DNA from: [Clostridium] polysaccharolyticum | GTDB lineage: Bacteria; Bacillota; Clostridia; Lachnospirales; Lachnospiraceae | DNA length: 64,000 nt | Reading direction: 5' to 3' | NCBI RefSeq assembly: GCF_900111595.1 | Contig: NZ_FOHN01000013.1 | Location: 1-64,000 of the forward strand | Shown: one piece after another, positions 19,265 to 27,035 of the stretch | How the letters are laid out: each line of letters begins with the position of its first letter | Numbering within the stretch: the first letter of the stretch is position 1 | Notes under the pieces: model-generated | The model's database searches: none | Seen by the model: only the letters and a program-made list of their open reading frames with translations | Told to the model about the DNA's origin: nothing | Translations under genes and position numbers: made by a program

Positions 19265-19303
19265 AATAGCGAAATTGATTAGTTAGCAAGCGAGGGCAAT
19301 TAA

Positions 19304-19939
19304 ATGAGATTAAGAAATGTAAAGGGTTCAAGAGAAAAGATTGCAGAGAATGATTTTGTCATTCATAATCCAGAAAAAATGAAAGGTAAATGGAAAGAAG
19401 TTTTTGGAAATGATAATCCCATTCACATAGAAGTTGGCATGGGAAAAGGAAGATTCTTAATGGAGCTTTCGAATCAGAATCCAGACATCAATTACCTTGG
19501 AATTGAGAAATATTCCAGTGTACTGATCCGTGCGATAGAAAAGAGACAAGAGACAGAGCTTTCTAATTTATTTTTTATACGGATGGATGCAGAGGATATT
19601 AATGAAGTATTTGCCGAAGGAGAAATTGATAGAATCTATCTTAACTTTTCCGATCCCTGGCCAAAGGACAGGCACGCAAAACGCCGTTTAACATCCCATC
19701 AGTTCCTTGAACGTTACGATAAATTTCTAAAAAAGGATGGAGTCCTTATTTTTAAGACAGATAATAAGGCATTGTTTGATTTTTCATTGGAAGAAGTACC
19801 TGTAGCAGGATGGAAGTTAGAAAACCATACCTATGATCTGCATCATAGTGAATATAATGAAGGAAATGTTATGACTGAATATGAAGAAAAGTTTTCTAGT
19901 ATGGGAAATCCTATCTGCCGTATGGTTATTTCCAGGTAG
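19304..19939 (+). CDS. trmB: tRNA (guanine-N7-)-methyltransferase
   Basis: A 211-residue SAM-dependent enzyme that makes m7G46 in the tRNA variable loop. The SAM site is HIEVGMGKGRFLMELS, and NFSDPWPKDRHAKRRL is the TrmB signature that contacts tRNA. Full length. GAGGG precedes the ATG. It is expressed from its own consensus promoter and is followed by the small basic protein. Confidence 0.96.
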   Translation: MRLRNVKGSREKIAENDFVIHNPEKMKGKWKEVFGNDNPIHIEVGMGKGRFLMELSNQNPDINYLGIEKYSSVLIRAIEKRQETELSNLFFIRMDAEDINEVFAEGEIDRIYLNFSDPWPKDRHAKRRLTSHQFLERYDKFLKKDGVLIFKTDNKALFDFSLEEVPVAGWKLENHTYDLHHSEYNEGNVMTEYEEKFSSMGNPICRMVISR

Positions 19940-19992
19940 TTTTTTTAAAGAGCTGCATATGATGGCAGTAAGAAATAGAATTAGGTGATCCT

Positions 19993-20139
19993 ATGGATAT
20001 TAAGTCATCTCTGTCACGTAAGACTGGAAACTACAGAACATTAAATAAGAAGGCAATTGCTATGAAAAAGTCATGGGATGATGTTGAAAAACTGCTAAGC
20101 AAGAAAGGCTCCAAAAAACAGAAGAAGTCTTCATCATAA
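19993..20139 (+). CDS. Small basic protein of unknown function (48 residues)
   Basis: ATG 19993 to TAA 20139 encodes 48 residues rich in Lys and Ser (begins MDIKSSLSRKTGNYRTLNKK, ends KKQKKSSS), with a central amphipathic stretch KKSWDDVEKLLSKKG. TTAGGTGAT lies at an ideal distance before the ATG. The strong charge suggests nucleic-acid or ribosome contact, but no family is recognised. It follows trmB by 53 bp with no terminator between and probably shares its transcript. Confidence 0.65.
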   Translation: MDIKSSLSRKTGNYRTLNKKAIAMKKSWDDVEKLLSKKGSKKQKKSSS

Positions 20140-20217
20140 AGGATAAAAAGTTGTAATAAAGTAAAGAATATAAGACAATGAGAAGTTAATAGAATACCAA
20201 TTCAGGAGGAAATTATT

Positions 20218-20535
20218 ATGGCACTTAAATTTACAGATGAAAATTTTGAGGAAGAGGTACTAAAAAGCAGTCAGTTAATAATTGTTGATTTATACGCAGA
20301 CTGGTGTGGACCTTGTAAAATGCTTGGACCTGTAATTGAACAGTTAGCACAGGAGTATGAGGGAAAAGTTAAAATCGGTAAGTTAAATGTAGATGAGTCA
20401 CCAGCAATTGCACAAAAGTATGGTGTTATGACAATCCCAACTGTTCTGTTTTTTAAAAATGGTGAAGTAGTTCACAAGATTGTTGGTGTGGAAAGAAAAG
20501 AAACATTTGAAGAAAAAATAGCTGAGTTACGATAA
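20218..20535 (+). CDS. trxA: Thioredoxin
   Basis: A 105-residue cytoplasmic disulfide reductase. The active site is WCGPC in DLYADWCGPCKMLGP, and the cis-Pro is in MTIPTVLFFKNGE. Length and fold are standard. CAGGAGGAAA precedes the ATG. A terminator follows; no thioredoxin reductase gene is nearby. Confidence 0.97.
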   Translation: MALKFTDENFEEEVLKSSQLIIVDLYADWCGPCKMLGPVIEQLAQEYEGKVKIGKLNVDESPAIAQKYGVMTIPTVLFFKNGEVVHKIVGVERKETFEEKIAELR

Positions 20536-20549
20536 ATTAGGGCTATTAT

Positions 20550-20590
20550 AAAAAGCTTCCTTATTTGATAAAAGTAGGGGAGCTTTTTTT
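20550..20590 (+). terminator. Terminator after trxA
   Basis: AAAGCTTCCTTA pairs with TAGGGGAGCTTT (two G-T pairs), followed by seven T. The next ~175 bp hold no gene; they contain a TATAAT near 20740 that may begin the next transcript. Confidence 0.8.
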
Positions 20591-20765
20591 ACAATACATG
20601 TATTCTGATCTGGCAGTTAGTATAAAGCTGAAAAATAACTTTGCATATCGTGTATATATTCTAGTACATTTATTTATGATAATCTTTAGCATTTAATAGG
20701 AATCTGAAAGAAAATCTTTTCCTGTAAGAAATATATTGATATAATAATATTGGGGGTAAATAAAA

Positions 20766-20810
20766 ATGAAGAGGGAAGGTGAAGCATTTTGTTTCATGAA
20801 ATTGGTATGA
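20766..20810 (+). other. Possible 14-codon leader reading frame overlapping the next gene
   Basis: ATG 20766, preceded by GGGGGTAAATAAA, opens a 14-residue frame (MKREGEAFCFMKLV) that ends in TGA at 20810, 22 nt inside the following gene, whose TTG start lies within it. Such an arrangement can couple translation of the two. It may also be chance. Confidence 0.35.
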
Positions 20811-21382
20811 TGTACATAACATTGTTACCAATTGCATTTACGGGGGTTGTAAACGCAATATTCTGCAGATCATCATTTTTAGATGTTTTGCATGTTCCAA
20901 TTGATAATGGAAAAAAACTAAAAGATGGAAGGCGGCTTTTTGGAGCAAATAAAACGTGGAAAGGCTTCTTAGGTTCATTTGTAATTTGTGCCTTGCTTAA
21001 TGCAATATGGGGTAAAATTTGTTTACGGTTTAAGGGAATGGAAAACTGGAATTACATGTACATATATTTTGACAATACAGTTGCCTATAATCTGTTTACA
21101 GGTTTTTTATTTGGATTTGTGTATGCGGTACTAGAGTTACCTAACAGTTTTATAAAAAGACGTATGGATATTTCATCAGGAAAGCAGGGAAAAGGGGGCT
21201 TTGGCTTTTTATTTAAAATTTATGATCAGATAGATTCCTTAATTGGTGTCATACTGGTTGTAGCTTTATACAGCAAGATGAATATTACAACATATATGCT
21301 TTATGTTGCAGTAGGAGGAATTACCCATGTGGCAATAAATACAATGCTATTTAAATTAAAACTGAGGAACAGCATTCTTTAG
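20789..21382 (+). CDS. CTP:lipid-phosphate cytidylyltransferase, CDP-archaeol synthase (CarS)-like
   Basis: A 197-residue membrane protein with about five helices. LFGANKTWKGFLGS and the late FKIYDQIDSLIGV segment with its Asp-x-x-Asp pair are the hallmarks of the CarS/CdsA superfamily, which turns a lipid phosphate plus CTP into a CDP-lipid. Its small size is nearer to the archaeal CarS branch than to bacterial CdsA (~270 residues). TTG 20789 was chosen because AAGGTGA lies 6-7 nt upstream. Paired with a CDP-alcohol phosphatidyltransferase 14 bp on, it probably supplies that enzyme's substrate. Confidence 0.8.
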   Translation: MFHEIGMMYITLLPIAFTGVVNAIFCRSSFLDVLHVPIDNGKKLKDGRRLFGANKTWKGFLGSFVICALLNAIWGKICLRFKGMENWNYMYIYFDNTVAYNLFTGFLFGFVYAVLELPNSFIKRRMDISSGKQGKGGFGFLFKIYDQIDSLIGVILVVALYSKMNITTYMLYVAVGGITHVAINTMLFKLKLRNSIL

Positions 21383-21396
21383 GGGGGGATAATAAT

Positions 21397-22002
21397 ATGA
21401 GTAAATTTAAGTTACCGAATCTGATTACTTATGCAGGGGCTGGATGTTCAGTAGGTATTTTGATTTTTGCTTTTTGCCAGAAAACGAACTTGGCAATGAT
21501 AAGCTTGATTCTTGCGGCCGTATGTGACTTATTTGATGGAAAATTTGCAAGGATTTTTCAGCGTACAAAAGAAGAAAAGTGTGTAGGAATTGAGCTGGAT
21601 TCTTTATCAGATGTAATGAGTTTTCTAATTGGGCCAGTAGCAGTCTGTTTAGGAATGGGCATTTGTAACTGGTATTCATATATTGTATTTATCTTATATG
21701 TGTTAGCTGGGATTACTCGATTGGCATTTTTTAATGTAAATGCATCAGAACATTATGTAGATGAGCCAGTTACATTCTATACTGGGCTGCCGGTTTCTTA
21801 TTCGGCAGTATTTTTCCCATTACTTTGGGTACTTTCAATAAAGTTAGAAAGCGTTCCATTTCAATTAATTTATATAGGTATAATGTTGGTAATGGCATAT
21901 CTGTTTGTAGCAGATATAAAAATACCAAAGCCAAAGGGGAAGGCTTTAATAGCATTTGTTCTGGCAGCAGCAGTTATGGTATTCTTTTTAATTTATTTAT
22001 AA
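21397..22002 (+). CDS. CDP-alcohol phosphatidyltransferase (phosphatidylserine synthase-like)
   Basis: A 201-residue membrane enzyme. The family motif D-x2-D-G-x2-A-R-x11-G-x3-D-x3-D is complete (DLFDGKFAR ... GIELDSLSD). LDSLSDVMSF resembles the PssA branch, which joins a CDP-lipid to serine, but the acceptor alcohol cannot be settled by motif alone. About six helices. An AGGGGGG tract precedes the ATG. No phosphatidylserine decarboxylase gene adjoins it. Confidence 0.82.
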   Translation: MSKFKLPNLITYAGAGCSVGILIFAFCQKTNLAMISLILAAVCDLFDGKFARIFQRTKEEKCVGIELDSLSDVMSFLIGPVAVCLGMGICNWYSYIVFILYVLAGITRLAFFNVNASEHYVDEPVTFYTGLPVSYSAVFFPLLWVLSIKLESVPFQLIYIGIMLVMAYLFVADIKIPKPKGKALIAFVLAAAVMVFFLIYL

Positions 22003-22017
22003 GAATTAGGGGGTAAA

Positions 22018-23229
22018 ATGAGATACATTAAAGTAAAAACTATGCCACGAGCAGTATGGGGAGTATTTTGGGCTTTTTTAATAGTAAGTGCTGGGAATTA
22101 TGTAAGTCAGTTTATGACGCTTTATCTTAATGGAATATTGGGACTGGAAGCTGGATTTTCTGGAATGATAGCTTCTTTGGCAGGAATTGCAGCTGTTCCA
22201 GGAATTATACTGGGAGGTAAATTAAGTGATACATGGGGTGTAAAGAAGGCATTTTTTATATTTCAGATAATGGCAGTAGCAGTAACTGTAGTTATTATTT
22301 TTGTAGAGAATAAGACGGTTACTCCTATTATGATTATTTTAAATTCTGCTTTTATTAATGCTATATACCCAGTTTGTAATGCGGCTATATTTGAAGCAAC
22401 CGATGAAGAAAACAGAAGTGATGCAGTTGCTCTGTTTTTAGTTGGCATGTATGTAGGTTATATGTTGTCTGATTTAGGTTGTGCCATAGGTTTTGTGAAT
22501 CATTATCGAATTCTCTATATAGAAGAAGTCATTCTAAAAGTACTGTCTATTGGTATTTTTCTTTGTTTTGCAGGAACAGAGACAAAAAAAGAAGAAAAAG
22601 CATATATAAAGAAAGATACGCAGGTACAGGAAAAGAAAAAAGAAGGATTGATGATGATTCTTATTAAAAATCCTGCTTTGTTTTTATTTAGCATATGCTG
22701 CTGCCTGTTTTCTATTGTACATACACAGAGTGCCTATTCGCTTCCAATTCAGTTACATTATAAGTTTGGGGAAATGGGAAGTTCTTATTACGGAATCATT
22801 ATGATGCTCAATGCATTTTTTATTGCTGCAGGTACCAGATTTATTAATAAAATGGCAAAAGGACGGGATACTTTAATGGTCGTTTTAACTGCAACAGTAC
22901 TAGTTGGATGTGGCATGGGGATCTTAGTTCTTAATTGGGGACTGCCTTTGTATATTATATCAACTGTTTTGTGGTCTTCATCATATATTCTGGAACTTCC
23001 CTTTGCAACAACATATATTGGAAATTATGCACCAAAAGGAATGAATGGAGCTTTTTCTGCGTGGATTAAAATGGTAACAAGTGCAGGTTATGCATTAAGT
23101 CCAGTATTGTTTGGATATATAATTAAGCAGATGGGAATACATAAAGTATGGTGGTTCTGTATTCTTTTTACAGTTATAAATGTTGCAGTGTTAGTTGGAA
23201 TTAAAACCAAAGAAACCTTAAGTTCCTAG
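22018..23229 (+). CDS. Major facilitator superfamily transporter
   Basis: 403 residues, about twelve hydrophobic helices in two halves joined by a charged loop (TKKEEKAYIKKDTQVQEKKKEG, residues ~195-215). The loop-2/3 signature GGKLSDTWGVKKAF fits the MFS. Substrate unknown; its position 16 bp after the phosphatidyltransferase suggests it may move a lipid or lipid precursor made by that pair. The last 12 nt overlap the convergent araC gene, and the C-terminal residues lie in a long palindrome. Confidence 0.85.
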   Translation: MRYIKVKTMPRAVWGVFWAFLIVSAGNYVSQFMTLYLNGILGLEAGFSGMIASLAGIAAVPGIILGGKLSDTWGVKKAFFIFQIMAVAVTVVIIFVENKTVTPIMIILNSAFINAIYPVCNAAIFEATDEENRSDAVALFLVGMYVGYMLSDLGCAIGFVNHYRILYIEEVILKVLSIGIFLCFAGTETKKEEKAYIKKDTQVQEKKKEGLMMILIKNPALFLFSICCCLFSIVHTQSAYSLPIQLHYKFGEMGSSYYGIIMMLNAFFIAAGTRFINKMAKGRDTLMVVLTATVLVGCGMGILVLNWGLPLYIISTVLWSSSYILELPFATTYIGNYAPKGMNGAFSAWIKMVTSAGYALSPVLFGYIIKQMGIHKVWWFCILFTVINVAVLVGIKTKETLSS

Positions 23230-23251
23230 CGAACTTAAGGTTTCTTTGGTT
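23205..23251. terminator. 21-bp perfect hairpin shared by two convergent genes
   Basis: AACCAAAGAAACC TTAAGTTC at 23205-23225 pairs perfectly with 23231-23251 around the 5-nt loop CTAGC. Stop codons of the MFS gene (TAG 23227-23229) and of araC (TAA on minus at 23220-23218) both lie inside. It should act as a terminator for both strands, although flanking T-runs are short. Confidence 0.8.
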
Positions 23252-24111
23252 ATATGGATTTCCCGGAACTCTTTTGGTGAAATGCCAAATTCTTTTTTAA
23301 ATGCACGATAAAAGCTAGAATAATCACCAAATCCAAACATAAGATATGCTTGGGTAATAGACATATTAGCACAAATGGCATTTTTACATGCGTAGAGCCG
23401 TTTTTTGGTAATATACTGATGAAGTGAAATTCCCATATTATTTTTAAAGATATGTGAGATATAATATTTGCTTACATAAAATTTAATAGCGAACTGTTCC
23501 AATGTGAGATTTTCATCTAGGTGTTCTTCAATATAAGATAAAAGTCCTTGATAAAGGCTTGTTTCTTCTAAGTAATTCTTACGATACATTTTTTCATGGG
23601 CAATTCGGTTTAAGTGTAGAATCAGATCATTTACACATATGGAAATCTGTGCATTACGGCCAAAACGGTCGCCATTCATTTCTTCAATTAAACGAAATAC
23701 TTTAGACTGTATGATATTAAAGGCAAAAATATCATTATGAAAAATGTACTCTTTTTTGACGCAGGCATGCTGCATGAGGAATACATAGTCAGGGGACTGT
23801 GAAAGAAGAGTATTACAGTATTCCGTACTTATCCAGAACACAAAGCGCCGATAAGGAGTTTTATGGGAATGAATAATAGGATAATGTTTAACGTTAGGTG
23901 GAATCAGTAAAATGTCTCCAACATTTATAGGGTAAAGTTTGTTTTCAATCATAATAGAGACATCTCCTTCTAGAAAAAAGTAAAATTCATAATAATTGTG
24001 AATATGTTCCTTTACTGCAGAAGGGGCATTGTCTTCATAGTAATATATTTCAAAATCTTTAGAAAGCATGTACTGTCTTTGATGAAACTTGGTTTTATAA
24101 TTTTTTTTCAT
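23218..24111 (-). CDS. AraC-family transcriptional regulator, probable regulator of glucuronate genes
   Basis: 297 residues. The N-terminal cupin-like domain (HIHNYYEFYFFLEGDVSIMIENK region, ~35-110) should bind a sugar effector, and the C-terminus has the double helix-turn-helix of the family (LTLEQFAIKFYVSKYYISHIFK and ITQAYLMFGFGDYSSFYRAFKKEFG, then SPKEFR). It is divergent from uxuA and likely controls that operon, in the way AraC proteins usually do. Its own -35 overlaps one of two direct repeats, which would allow autoregulation. Confidence 0.88.
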   Translation of the reverse strand: MKKNYKTKFHQRQYMLSKDFEIYYYEDNAPSAVKEHIHNYYEFYFFLEGDVSIMIENKLYPINVGDILLIPPNVKHYPIIHSHKTPYRRFVFWISTEYCNTLLSQSPDYVFLMQHACVKKEYIFHNDIFAFNIIQSKVFRLIEEMNGDRFGRNAQISICVNDLILHLNRIAHEKMYRKNYLEETSLYQGLLSYIEEHLDENLTLEQFAIKFYVSKYYISHIFKNNMGISLHQYITKKRLYACKNAICANMSITQAYLMFGFGDYSSFYRAFKKEFGISPKEFREIHITKETLSSLGT

Positions 24112-24145
24112 AAGATCACTCCAGATAAATTAAAATATGATACAA

Positions 24146-24204
24146 ATTATAACATAGCAACTTTTGCAATGTGAACAACAATTTTCACTATATGATTTGA
24201 ACAA
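24146..24204 (-). promoter_or_regulatory. araC promoter and candidate regulator repeats in the araC-uxuA intergenic region
   Basis: On the minus strand TTCACA (24175-24170), 18-bp spacer, TATAAT (24151-24146) preceded by TG. Direct repeats TGTGAACAA (24170-24178) and TTTGAACAA (24196-24204) lie 26 bp apart between the two divergent genes and may be half-sites for the AraC protein. The plus-strand uxuA promoter is less clear: TATAAT at 24214-24219 lacks a well-placed -35, as expected of an activator-dependent promoter. Confidence 0.5.
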
Positions 24205-24266
24205 TTGGTTTTATATAATCATTTTATAAGATTAACAGTGTTTTTATAGAAAGGAAATGTTGAATT

Positions 24267-25334
24267 ATGGAAATGACATTAAGATGGTACGGTAAAGATT
24301 TTGATACAGTTACATTAAAACAAATCAGGCAGATTCCAGGAGTTACAGGAGTTATTACGACATTATATGATACACAGCCAGGTGAAGTATGGCCAAGAGA
24401 AAGGATTCAGGCAATAAAAGCAGAAGTAGAAGCAGCAGGTTTACATATTGCAGGGATTGAAAGTGTAAATATTCACGATGCAATTAAAACAGGAGTTCCT
24501 GAAAGAGAACAGTATATTGCAAACTATATAAAAACATTAGAAAACCTTGGAAAAGAAGGAATTCATTTAGTATGTTACAACTTTATGCCAGTATTTGACT
24601 GGACAAGAACAGAACTTGCTCGCATGCGCCCAGATGGTTCTACAGTACTTGCTTATACACAAGAAGCAGTTGATGCATTAAAGCCAGAAAATATGTTTGA
24701 ATCTATTTCTGGAGATACCAACGGAACGGTAATGCCAGGGTGGGAACCAGAACGTATGGCAAAAATTAAAGACTTATTTGAAATGTACAAAGATATTGAT
24801 GATGATAAATTATTTGAAAACTTAAAATATTTCTTAGAAAAAATCATGCCTGTCTGTGATAAATATGACATTAATATGGCAATTCATCCAGATGATCCAG
24901 CATGGAGTGTATTCGGTCTTCCTCGTATTATCACAAATAAGACAAATATCTTAAGAATGATGAATATGGTAGACAATCCACATAATGGTGTAACTTTCTG
25001 TTCAGGTTCTTATGGAACAAACTTAGAAAACGACTTGCCAGATATGATCCGTTCCTTAAAAGGAAGAATTCATTTTGCGCATGTTCGTAACCTAAAATTC
25101 AACACACCAACTGATTTCGAAGAAGCAGCTCACTTATCTTCTGACGGAACATTTGATATGTATGAAATTATGAAAGCATTATATGAAATTGGATTTACAG
25201 GACCGATTCGTCCAGACCACGGACGTATGATCTGGGATGAAGTTGCTATGCCAGGTTATGGTTTATATGATAGAGCTTTAGGCGCTTGCTATTTACAAGG
25301 TTTATGGGAAGCAATTGAAAAAGCAGACAGATAG
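24267..25334 (+). CDS. uxuA: Mannonate dehydratase
   Basis: A 355-residue TIM-barrel enzyme that dehydrates D-mannonate to 2-keto-3-deoxygluconate. The expected metal ligands are visible: His in NMAIHPDDP, Cys in TFCSGSYG, His in IHFAHVRN, Asp in IRPDHGRM. GAAAGGAAA precedes the ATG. First gene of a four-gene glucuronate operon. Confidence 0.96.
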   Translation: MEMTLRWYGKDFDTVTLKQIRQIPGVTGVITTLYDTQPGEVWPRERIQAIKAEVEAAGLHIAGIESVNIHDAIKTGVPEREQYIANYIKTLENLGKEGIHLVCYNFMPVFDWTRTELARMRPDGSTVLAYTQEAVDALKPENMFESISGDTNGTVMPGWEPERMAKIKDLFEMYKDIDDDKLFENLKYFLEKIMPVCDKYDINMAIHPDDPAWSVFGLPRIITNKTNILRMMNMVDNPHNGVTFCSGSYGTNLENDLPDMIRSLKGRIHFAHVRNLKFNTPTDFEEAAHLSSDGTFDMYEIMKALYEIGFTGPIRPDHGRMIWDEVAMPGYGLYDRALGACYLQGLWEAIEKADR

Positions 25335-25405
25335 CGGACATTTTTCGGACGCCCTTTTTGGGTGTCTTACTAGAATAAGATGTGGAAAGGATCGGAGGAT
25401 TTACA

Positions 25406-27019
25406 ATGAAATTAGATGCACAAGGACTTTTAAATAGAGAACAGTGGGAAAGCAAAGGCTATAAGTTGCCACTCTTTGACCGTGAGCAGATTACTAAGAA
25501 TACAAAAAAAAATCCAGCATGGATTCATTTTGGAGGTGGAAACCTGTTCCGTGCATTTCAGGCAAATGCATTACAGACATTGCTTAACAATGGGGATGCA
25601 GATACAGGTTTAATTGTAGCAGAAGGTTATGACTATGAAATTATAGATAAAATGAATCACTTACATGATGATCTTAGTATTCTTGTTACATTAAAAGCAG
25701 ATCATACAGTAGAAAAAACAGTTGTTGGAAGCATTGTAGAATCTTTAGCACTGGATACAGAAAATAATGGGGATTTTACTAGATTAAAAGAAATCTTTGC
25801 AAAAGATTCTTTGCAGATGGCAAGTTTTACAATTACTGAAAAAGGATATAGCCTTGTAAATGGTGCGGGTGAAGTACTTCCTGCAATTGAAGAAGATTAC
25901 AAAAAAGGTGTAGAGGCTCCTAAAAGTTATTTAGGAAAAGTTACGGCACTTCTTTATCACAGATTCATTTCAGGACAGAAACCAATTGCAATGGTAAGTA
26001 TGGACAACTGTTCCCACAATGGGAAAAAACTACATGATGCTATTTACTCCTTTGCATTTAGATGGGAAGAAGCTGGCTTAGCAGAGCAGGGATTTGTTGC
26101 ATACATTGAAGATGAAAGCAAAGTATCGTTTCCTCTTTCTATGATTGATAAAATTACGCCAAGGCCAGACTTGTCAGTAAAAAAAATGTTAGAAGAGGAT
26201 GGATTAGAAGAAGCAGATCCAATTGTAACTTCTAAAGATTCTTATGTAGCACCTTTTGTAAATGCTGAAGAGTGTGAATACCTTGTAATTCAGGATGTAT
26301 TCCCTAATGGAAGACCTTGTCTTGAAAAAGCAGGCATTATGTTTACAGATATGGAAACAGTAGATAAAGTAGAAAAAATGAAAGTTTGTACTTGTTTAAA
26401 TCCCCTTCATACAGCATTAGCTGTTTTTGGATGTTTATTAGATTATAAATTGATTTCAGAAGAAATGAAAAATAAAACGCTTAAGAAATTAGTAGAAGAT
26501 ATTGGCTATGCAGAAGGTCTTCCAGTTGTAGTTAATCCTGAAATCCTTAATCCAAAGGCATTTCTTGATGCGGTTATTGGTGTTCGTTTACCAAATCCAT
26601 TTATGCCAGATGCACCTCAGAGAATCGCAACCGATACTTCTCAGAAACTGGCAATCCGTTTTGGAGAAACAATTAAAGCATATGATGCATCAGCAGAATT
26701 AAATGTTGCAGACCTTAAGTTAATTCCACTTGTTTTTGCAGGATGGGTTCGTTATCTTATGGCAATTGATGATAATGGCAATGCATTTACACCAAGTCCA
26801 GATCCATTACTAGATACAGTAAGGCCATATGTTGCAGACATTCAGTTAGGTTCTGATATAAATGTAGAAGAAGTATTAAAACCAGTTCTGGAAAACCAGA
26901 AAATATTTGGTGTAGATTTATATGCCTTAGGGATGGCATCAACAGTATGCAGCTACTTTAAAGAAATGATAGCTGGTACAGGAGCAGTTCGTGCAACATT
27001 GGAGAAGTATACAAAATAA
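25406..27019 (+). CDS. uxuB: D-fructuronate reductase (mannonate oxidoreductase)
   Basis: 537 residues, the long-chain mannitol dehydrogenase family. It interconverts D-fructuronate and D-mannonate with NAD(H). The N-terminal domain (IHFGGGNLFRAFQANAL) binds the cofactor, and CTCLNPLHTALAVFG carries the catalytic Asn/His region. ATG 25406 has GGAGG seven nt upstream; a GTG 24 bp earlier is not supported. It follows uxuA by about 70 bp. Confidence 0.94.
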   Translation: MKLDAQGLLNREQWESKGYKLPLFDREQITKNTKKNPAWIHFGGGNLFRAFQANALQTLLNNGDADTGLIVAEGYDYEIIDKMNHLHDDLSILVTLKADHTVEKTVVGSIVESLALDTENNGDFTRLKEIFAKDSLQMASFTITEKGYSLVNGAGEVLPAIEEDYKKGVEAPKSYLGKVTALLYHRFISGQKPIAMVSMDNCSHNGKKLHDAIYSFAFRWEEAGLAEQGFVAYIEDESKVSFPLSMIDKITPRPDLSVKKMLEEDGLEEADPIVTSKDSYVAPFVNAEECEYLVIQDVFPNGRPCLEKAGIMFTDMETVDKVEKMKVCTCLNPLHTALAVFGCLLDYKLISEEMKNKTLKKLVEDIGYAEGLPVVVNPEILNPKAFLDAVIGVRLPNPFMPDAPQRIATDTSQKLAIRFGETIKAYDASAELNVADLKLIPLVFAGWVRYLMAIDDNGNAFTPSPDPLLDTVRPYVADIQLGSDINVEEVLKPVLENQKIFGVDLYALGMASTVCSYFKEMIAGTGAVRATLEKYTK

Positions 27020-27035
27020 TTTGGGAGGAATCGGG

